Positions 57,401 to 64,000 of a DNA stretch of 64,000 nucleotides are shown piece after piece. Positions within the stretch are counted from its first letter, which is position 1; each line of letters starts with the position of its first letter. A program made the position numbers and the translations under genes. This DNA is from Holothuria scabra. Its lineage: Eukaryota; Echinodermata; Holothuroidea; Aspidochirotida; Holothuriidae. A model generated the notes under the pieces. The model had not been told where the DNA came from and did not search any database. It saw nothing but the letters and a program-made list of their open reading frames with translations. Location of the stretch: assembly GCA_037179385.1 (NCBI GenBank), contig CM074196.1, forward strand, positions 28,789,986 to 28,853,985. Direction: 5' to 3'.

Positions 57401-57859
57401 TTGGATATCAAAGAAAGAAGGACATGAACAAGACCGAATTCAACTTCAGTAAGCCTCCTTCAAGGCCTCCCAGATCCTCACAAGAGACTTCTAGCCGTCG
57501 ACCAAGACAGGCTGGTTCCTGATCCGTCGACCGTCCTCTTCCCCTCAATTCCCCAGGGGGAGTTATCTCCCACAGTCTTCATCAAGGGGTTCAGCTAGCC
57601 CATCTTCCTCGTTCTCTGGCCGTCGTTCTTTCAGAGGCTACTACCGAGGTTCCTCCAGAGGCTCGAGCCGTTCTACCAGACCCTAAGGATGCCCACCGTA
57701 CCGACCAACTCCCATCGGTAGGGGGAGACTTCTACAGTTTGCAAACAGCTGGGAGATTCTCAGTCCGGATCCATGGGTCAGGTGAACAATCAGGGAAGGA
57801 TACAAAATAAAGTTAACATGCGATCCTCCATCAGGGGGCCTCTTCAAAACGACTCCAAT

Positions 57860-59565
57860 GTCGAAATCAAAAGAACACCGCCAAAAAGGAGACTTCAGGC
57901 CTCTTGCAGAAAAGAGCGATCTACGTAGTAAAAGGCTCCAGCCAAAATCTGTACCGCTCATCGTTCTTCCTAACTCGGAAAAAGCCGGACGTAATGATAC
58001 CCATAATCAACCTAACACCTCACAACAAAGCCTTCATCCGACCACGGGGGCTCAGAATGGAAACCTTGGCCACAGTTCTTTTTTCCCTCAATCAGAATCT
58101 CTGGGTCACCGCAATCGACCGAAAATATGCCTACCTGCACAAACCGATCCACCAAGCATACCACAGGTTCCTGGCGTTCCGTTACAAGGGAGTCGATTAC
58201 TGCTTCAGGGCACTTCCTTTCGGCCTGTCAACAGCTCCTCGGGTTTTCACGAGGGTAGCAAAAACCGTCCTGGCATTCCTCCAAAAAAGGGGATTCTAGT
58301 TTTCGCCTACCTGGACGATTGGCTTCTGGTCGGCGACTCCGCTCAAGAGACGGCAGATATTACCAATTACACCGTATCTCTTCTGGAGGACTTGGGATGG
58401 TTAGTAAACCAGGAAGTCTTCCCTCACTCCAACCCAGACGATCACATACCTGGGCGCCGTTCTAGACCTCAAAGCCGGCCGTGTTTGTCCATCTCCACAA
58501 AGAGTTCAATTTCTTCCAGACACAGCCTTGTCATCTCCCAAAGCAGAGCTTCGGCGAGATCCTGGCTCCGTGTCCTCGGGCTGATGGCCATTGTGGTAGA
58601 TGTGGTTCCCTCCTGCCGGTTATTCATTAGACCAATCCAGATACACCTTCTCGATCACTTCTCCCCGTCTCGGAGTCTTCTAACCAAAAAGGTTCCAGTT
58701 ACTCCCGCGGTCCGGGATCATCTTCGATGGTGGACTGTCCCACACAATGTAGCCCTAGGGAGAAGCATCAGGGAACACAGACCGACTTCAACAATTACAA
58801 CAGATGCCTCTCTAATAGGATGGGAAGCTGTCTGGAAGTCAGAGACTCTTTCAGGCGAATGGTCTCCGGAAGCATCAGCCCTCCATATCAACGTCTTGGA
58901 ACTCATGGCAATCCACCAAGCGATTCAGATCTGGGGTCCCAAGCTCGTGAACCATCAAGTCTCGACTCTTTGCGACAACTCCACAACGGTCGCCTACATC
59001 AACCACCAAGGCGGAATCAATTCGAAGATCCTCTGCCACAAGACTTGGGAGCTTCTTCACCTATGCCTCGGCCGCAACATTCTGATCAAAGCCTCCCACC
59101 TTGCAGGGGAGGACAACTCCATGGCCGACGCCCTATCCAGGGGCAACCTAGTAGGACCAGAGTGGTCTTTGCCCCAAACCTGGGCCAACAAGGTCGTCCA
59201 CGTCTTCGGGAAGCCAGAAGTGGACCTCTTCACTTCTCCGGTCAACCACAAACTCCCGCTCTTCTGCACGAGGTATTTCCAACCGGAAGCGTGAGCAATA
59301 GACGCACTAGCCATCCAGTGGGACGATCTATATCTGTATGCCTTCCCTCAGTGGTGTCTGATTCAACGGGTTCTAAACAAACTCAGTCAATCCAATGCGA
59401 CACTCTTCCTGATAGCTCCATTCTGGCCGAACCAGCCTTGGTTTCCGACCCTGTTGAGGATGCTAATAGATCTCCCGTTCAGATTCCCTCATCATCCGGA
59501 GCTTCTCTCCCAAGACAAGGGCAGGATTCTACATCAACGCCTCCACCACATCCACTTGTAAGCCT
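57860..59565 (+). pseudogene. DIRS reverse transcriptase and RNase H, broken
   Basis: RT: INLTPHNKAF, VTAIDRKYAYLHKPIHQ (motif A Asp kept), FRALPFGLSTAPRVFTRV (motif B) and FAYLDDWLLVGDS (motif C, YLDD). RNase H: TITTDASLIGWEAVW, HINVLELMAIHQAI, STLCDNSTTVAYINHQGG and HLAGEDNSMADALSRG, with the D-E-D residues in place. The downstream PEVDLFTSPVNHKLPLFCTR is typical of DIRS. The frame shifts near 58298, 58440 and 58550, and a TGA at 59292 interrupts it before IQWDDLYLYAFPQW and APFWPNQPWFP. Confidence 0.88.
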
Positions 59566-62350
59566 GGAAATTATGAAACAACGCCTTGCTTGTGAAGGCT
59601 GTTCACGAGAAGCTGCGTCATGTGCCTCACAATCTAGGAGACGCTCCACCCTGTCAACTTACGATTCTAGATTGGCCCAATTCTGGGAATGGTCCTCAGA
59701 AAAGAATCCACGATGCCTTGGAGGCGTCAGTTAAGGACATAGCAGACTTTTTATTGACATTGTTTAATGAAGGGAAACAAGTTGCGACGATCAGAAACTA
59801 CCGTTCAGGGATTGCAACTATACATAAAGGTTTCCCGGATGGCTCGAGCATCGGTTCTAACATGGCTATTTCTCAACTCCTGATGGGGATGTTCAATCAA
59901 AGGCCGCCCTGAAAGAACTTATTCCCATCATCATTGGCCTAACCAGCGGGGGGCAGGGGGGCCGCAAAAAAATGGGAAGGGAAGAAAAAACGGGAAGGAA
60001 AGGAAAGAAATGAAAAAAGATGAAAAAGAGGGAAGAAGAGAAAAGGAAAAAGAGAAAAGGAGGGGAAGGAAATGAAAGAAAGGTAGAAGAAAAAAGGAAA
60101 AGGGAAAAGAAGGGGAAAAGAAAGAAAGGGAAAAGGAAAAAGGGAACAATGAAAAAAGGAAGAAAGTGGGCCAGCTATAACATCAAGAGCAAGATTGATC
60201 TGTATTCATGGAACACTGTTTTGGTCAATATATGAACATTCATTTAAAAAAATATATGAACATTCATTTAGTCGCTTAAAGTTAACAAAATAATATCTGA
60301 GGTCCACTTTATCAGAGGAAAGACTTTCCTCTCTTGCTCTTTGCCAGACAGTCGGGAGGACTTTAGAAAAGCAATTATTCTCAGATTTGCCAACAACATT
60401 TGAAGGAAGTGCAGATTCTTCAGTAATCCCCACAGGAAACCCAGAATCCAAAGTCTTCTGCAATATATGCTCCATATCAACAAACTTTTGTTTCAAAACG
60501 GAAGAAATTTCGGCGCGCTTTGCTCGCGGCAATACATCACTAATACAGTGGTGTTCAATTTTCAAGAAAAATCGAAAAATTTAGCTACTATTAACAATCC
60601 CTAGACATGACTGTCTGAGGGGTGGCGATTTTTCAAAATTTTCTCTTCGCTCAGCCCCAACTGCTTTCCAGCAAGACTTCATATTCTAGGCAGGGGAACC
60701 ATTCGCCTGCCGTACTCAAATGCTCTCGTACACACCTGCCATCAGATACCTTTCAACCCTGTCAGTCGTGTAGTCTTTGTAGATGGATTCAAGTTTAGTT
60801 ATTAGGGTGTCAACATTTTATCAATGTTCAATGTTGCAGAGCAGTGGCGTAGCTACTGGAGGCAGGGTGATTGTGCCCTTGCTCGAAAAAGTGAAAAATT
60901 CGAAAATTTACCATTTGAGACACCCGTCAAATACAGTGCGGTTTCCTTCAAAAAATTCCGAATTCTTTCAATTAAAAGTTTCATATTCAAAATGATTATT
61001 TTCAACAAAGGCAAAATTTTCCGCGCGCTTCGCGCTCCTTCAATTGCAAGCCTTAAAGCTGTAAGTGATTGGACATAAATCAGTCAGTGAATTATTTGTC
61101 CTAGCCGCTACAGTGTCGTTTCCCTAAAATTTTCTACAAATAAACATAGGCTTTCATTTTTGTCCGAAAAGGCAACAAAGTTTCGAGAGTTTTTTAATGT
61201 TGTTGAGAAGCCTTAGTCCGCTCTCCTGAGATAACACGATCTTCAGGGGACATGCCATCTCAGATCCATGCTAATAGGAAACGCAGATTCTTCGATAGTC
61301 CCCCCAAAATGCAAATTTCCTTACAGGAAACCCTGAATCTAAATTAATCTATTTTATGCAATACAAGCTACAAATTTACAAATTTTTGGAGTACGTACCT
61401 TTTACAGTAGTGTTCACACTTAAGAAAAAAAAATCAGATTTATTTGAAAAAATTTGTTTTTGCTCGTAGAAAAGGCAAAAAAAATTAGCATGAAAATGTA
61501 CCTTTTGGTTGATGGGGTAGGGTGATTTGCATGTCCAAAAATGTTGCCCCCCCCCCAACACTTCCCTTAAGGCCCTAAGACACCCACAAACTAACACAGT
61601 TCAACTAGTACAAAATCGGGAAACTTCTATGCTATTGCCCCCCCCCCCGGACAGTCAGGTCTGGTTACGCCGATGCCCCTCATGGTCCATCAACGATGTG
61701 CTGACCTCCTTATCCGAGCCATCCTACGAGCCAATGCACAATGCTACTTTGGAGTTGTTAACTTACAAAACCCTCTTCCTTATCGCCGCAGCCTCCGCTA
61801 GAAGAAGGAGTGAACTTCATGCCTTGACAACACAGAAGGGGTTTATCAGGTTTAGTAATGCCGGTGTCTACCTTATCCCGGATCCTCAATTCCTGACTAA
61901 GAATGAGACTGTCTCTTTTACTCCATGAGAGATATACCTCCCGAGTATCTCGTCGTCCTCCTCAGTTCCAGAAGATAGGAAAGTCTGTCCAGTCAGAGCC
62001 CTGAAATGGTACCTAGAGACGACCAAAGGAATCAGACGTTGTGAAAAACTATTTCTTATTCCAAGGCAACCTTACAACGCTTCCGCCAAGGACACGCTTG
62101 CCAGATGGCTGGTCAATTTAATTTCACCATTTTCAGAACCAGAAGAGTCTGCCCACGCTCATCAACTCAGGGCCCATGCCACGCCCAGCCTGGTTTAAGG
62201 GAATCTCACTCAATGATATAATGAAAACAGCTGCATGGAAGACTCCATCAACATTTGTCGCCAGCTACTTAACCGACGTGGTCTCCGAGGAGGGCGCCTT
62301 CGCGAGGGCTGTCCTGGGGGTGTCGGACCGTCACCGTCTCGCGCGGTGCT
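59566..62350 (+). pseudogene. DIRS tyrosine recombinase, split by a hAT-type element
   Basis: The N-terminal part (to 59931) reads RRRSTLSTYDSRLAQFW, then DIADFLLTLFNEGK, TIRNYRSGIATIHKGF and SQLLMGMFNQRPP. After the insertion (from 61684) come INDVLTSLSEPSYEP, LIAAASARRRSELHALT (catalytic Arg region), VRALKWYLETT, AHQLRAHAT (His-x-x-Arg), ISLNDIMKTAAW and FVASYLTDVV (Tyr nucleophile region). Additional stops occur near 59893, 61928 and 62199. With the insertion and one target-site copy discounted, the frame on both sides is the same. Confidence 0.85.
59932..61675. mobile_element. hAT-type element inserted in the DIRS recombinase
   Basis: The ends are CATTGGCCTAACCAG and the complement of CATCGGCGTAACCAG. 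An imperfect 8-bp duplication flanks it: CCCATCAT at 59924-59931 and CCCCTCAT at 61676-61683. It has a G-run near the left end, a purine-only GGAAAAG-rich tract (59965-60160) and a long C-run at the right. A sequence AGCAGTGGCGTAGCTACTGG near 60841 looks like the end of a second nested element. Frames such as 60206-60565 (reverse) match nothing I recognise, and no transposase is seen. Confidence 0.8.
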
Positions 62351-62354
62351 AATC

Positions 62355-62450
62355 TGATTACATATGTAAATATTTGGTAAGTACGAGCGAAATAGACTCA
62401 CCAAAACTCCCTAGTTTGGGAGTCTTTGAGTGATGTACTTACCTCCTATT
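62355..62450. repeat. DIRS internal complementary region
   Basis: ACATATGTAAATATTTGGTAAG, ACGAGCGAAATAGACTCACC repeats the outer right end, and GTACTTACCTCCTATTTACA repeats the outer left end. They are joined through a palindrome ACTCCC...GGGAGT. This is the end-to-end junction used by DIRS elements as a template to complete their termini. Confidence 0.72.
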
Positions 62451-62612
62451 TACATCCCTCCCGACCTTTTATTGGGTGAGATAGTCGTTTAGTTTCATCT
62501 AGGTTTAGTTGCCTCTATAGGCTTTAGGGATTGGGATTGGGGAGTGTGGGGGCGGGCCCCTTGGACCATTGTGGCTCTAGCCACGGGGTTTTCAGCACTA
62601 AAGGTGAAGGAA

Positions 62613-62737
62613 GATCTTAGGTGGCAGGCGCACTCAGTAGGTAGGGGTTACCACGGTGCTATTTAGTTTTTTGCCGGACATTTATTGCATGCAATAATGG
62701 TGACATATGTAAATAGGAGGTAAGAGCGACATAGACT
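62613..62737 (-). repeat. DIRS right inverted terminal repeat
   Basis: Its complement follows the left repeat base by base from TCGCTCTTACC to GCGCCTGCCACCT, with small indels. Confidence 0.82.
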
Positions 62738-63660
62738 CCCACAGACCCTGAACTTCGCAATATCCTGGAGAAAGGAGCGTTTTCTATTCGTAGAGAATCA
62801 AAATCTTGTACATGGAAAGCCATAGATTTGGCTCTAGACCAAACCATTGACAGGGATTCAGCATTACCGATGTGGGGAATGGTTACTTTCCATAACGCAG
62901 CCAATGCAATGCGTCGGTGGTGAATCACTTCATCTTAGGGAGGAATGGCGGAATCCGAATTGAGAAGATTCACTGGGCTATTACAAAAGGAGCAACTGAA
63001 GGACCAACTTCGACCAGACAGGGTTAAGAAAGATAGTATGCACGCTCAGGCATTCTACAAACCGTGACAGAAACTTGTCACCCGTTCATAGAGCAGGTCT
63101 CGACGTCTGTATTCTTTCTAAACATTGCCACATGAAAAGCAATTTCTGATGTCACTCAACGGCTCCTCCTACAATAATTTCAACTGGTAAGAAACTGCGT
63201 GAAACGTTTATGCAGGAATGTGTTAAGACTTTAGAATAATGCAGCCAGTCGAGCGTCGAAAGGTGAACAATTTTGCCAGTAAAACACTGCGTCTGAGAGA
63301 TCTGGTCCAAGAACATACCAGCCGTGAAGGATCAAAGTGATAGGTCTTTAGGAATGTTGTACGTAATTTCTGAAAACACTCACTTTGATTTGGAACATGT
63401 CGTAAGCTACCCCATCTCTGATATTCCGCTAGAGATTGCTCAACCTGATGGCTTCCCCCTGAAAACGGAGAAAAGAAAGCTAATGCCTAAGCTGGAATCA
63501 AAGAAAGATAAAAAAAAACCTCTTCCTCGTGCATATTGAAGCAACTCTGGTTGATGGTGGACTGCTGCTCTACAACAGTTGATGATCCAAGCTCACTTCA
63601 AGGGGAACATGAGTAAATAGAAACTCTAAATTACGTCCTTTCTACTCATGTTGATGGTAG
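62738..63660 (+). pseudogene. decayed copy of an uncharacterised multi-copy gene family
   Basis: Directly beyond the DIRS end, one frame reads DPELRNILEKGAFSIRRESK, then TIDRDSALPMWGMVTFHNAA and NAMRRW. After shifts come MAESELRRFTGLLQKEQLK, LRPDRVKKDSMHAQAFYK, ETCHPFIEQVSTSVFF, KKLRETFMQECVKT and VNNFASKTLRL. A 71-codon frame at 63324-63539 then has SLGMLYVISENTHFDLEHVV, SYPISDIPLEIAQPDG and KTEKRKLMPKLE. I recognise this order from large unannotated invertebrate protein families that are highly repeated in genomes, but I know no function. At least five stops or shifts make it a pseudogene. Confidence 0.6.
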
Positions 63661-63709
63661 TCAAATTACCCGAGCTTTAGATAATGATTTCTTAATAGTA
63701 TTATTGGGC

Positions 63710-64000
63710 ATTCTAGGGAGGGAGGAACTTCATTAAAGACCATTTAAGTCCATTAGTATGGACTGTGGCTTCGGAAGTACAGTGTCGGCATCTTGATCTC
63801 ACCAGCATTGCTGAGGCTTTAGAAAAGAGACACATCGGACTCTCAGCAGCTTTACCTCTCCCACGCGCATATACACAAATCCGGATAGTAAGTGATGGTC
63901 TGATTTCAATCGGCCATAACTGGGGTCCGTCACCTTTAAATCTTTCGATGTCCATGCTTAACTATATCATGGATGGTTGTACACGAATTTGTATCATGAT
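63710..64000 (+). other. open frame running off the right edge
   Basis: A stop-free plus-strand frame of ~96 codons reads NFIKDHLSPLVWTVASEVQ, then HLDLTSIAEALEKRHIGLSA and ISIGHNWGPSPLNLSM. It may be another segment of the adjacent relic gene or chance. It starts after a TAG, with no early ATG. Confidence 0.3.

Larger units (their letters stand above)
54455..62737 (+). mobile_element. DIRS-type tyrosine-recombinase retrotransposon (decayed)
   Basis: Inverted terminal repeats lie at 54455-54584 and 62613-62737. They share TCGCTCTTAC, ACCTCCTATT, CATATGT, a GGCAAAAAACTAA-type word, GTGGTAA, CCCTAC and GCGCCTGCCACCT. In order between them come gag, RT with RNase H, tyrosine recombinase and an internal complementary region. 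This is the DIRS plan; integration uses a recombinase and a circular intermediate rather than an integrase. Many stops and shifts show a dead copy. Without the nested 59932-61675 insertion the element is about 6.5 kb. Confidence 0.9.

Noticed and set aside
58727..59734. 335-codon Pro/Ser-rich plus-strand frame
   Set aside because: Mostly the shadow of RNase H and the start of the recombinase in another phase. Only its last ~50 codons belong to the recombinase.
59965..60160. Lys/Glu-rich and Phe/Ser-rich frames on opposite strands
   Set aside because: Low-complexity purine tract inside the hAT-type insertion. Both frames follow from composition.

Overview
The window is AT-rich, gene-poor animal nuclear DNA. 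Three things point to an invertebrate metazoan, probably marine: single-exon rhodopsin-family GPCR genes related to the melatonin-receptor/moody/GPR84-like group; several kinds of Penelope-like retroelements with GIY-YIG endonuclease and hammerhead ribozymes; and a DIRS retrotransposon alongside hAT-type and tRNA-SINE insertions. A cnidarian is plausible, but nothing here fixes the phylum. No bacterial or organellar genes are seen.

Layout. 0-1.8 kb: an intact GPCR gene (575-1525) followed by a relic of a second copy of its 3' end. 2.5-4.1 kb: a tRNA-Val-headed SINE with 13-bp target duplications, split by a 1.3-kb hAT-type element with an 8-bp target duplication. 4.1-13.7 kb: no gene; a TIR element and repeat fossils. 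13.7-14.4 kb: an inverted, frameshifted and truncated GPCR pseudogene. 14.4-28 kb: no gene; a 1.29-kb tandem duplication, a TTAA-flanked MITE, a ~345-bp tandem repeat and a diverged third copy of the 1.29-kb unit. 28.5-29.5 kb: a second intact GPCR gene. 29.5-34.3 kb: repeat fossils and a 184-bp hAT-type MITE.

34.3-45.1 kb is the most unusual block. At least seven Penelope-like fragments or copies from at least four lineages, on both strands, sit with tRNA-derived SINEs between nine (TA)n arrays. Two copies carry an inverted copy of their own 3' end at the 5' end. Several carry recognisable hammerhead ribozymes, one or two with a fully canonical core.

46.9-48.3 kb is a membrane-anchored LRR protein gene broken by three frameshifts. 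49-54 kb is repeat-rich, with a retroelement pol-like relic, a GC-rich minisatellite-like block and a 388-bp hAT-type MITE. 54.45-62.74 kb is a DIRS element: inverted terminal repeats, gag, RT/RNase H, tyrosine recombinase and an internal complementary region. It is interrupted inside the recombinase by a 1.74-kb hAT-type element. The DIRS element lies against, and probably inside, a decayed copy of an uncharacterised multi-copy gene family that runs towards the right edge.

Only the two GPCR genes look like functional host protein genes. The GPCR cluster appears to grow by local duplication that includes an intron 3' splice site just upstream of the start codon. The rest is a layered record of transposition, with nested insertions that give relative ages.
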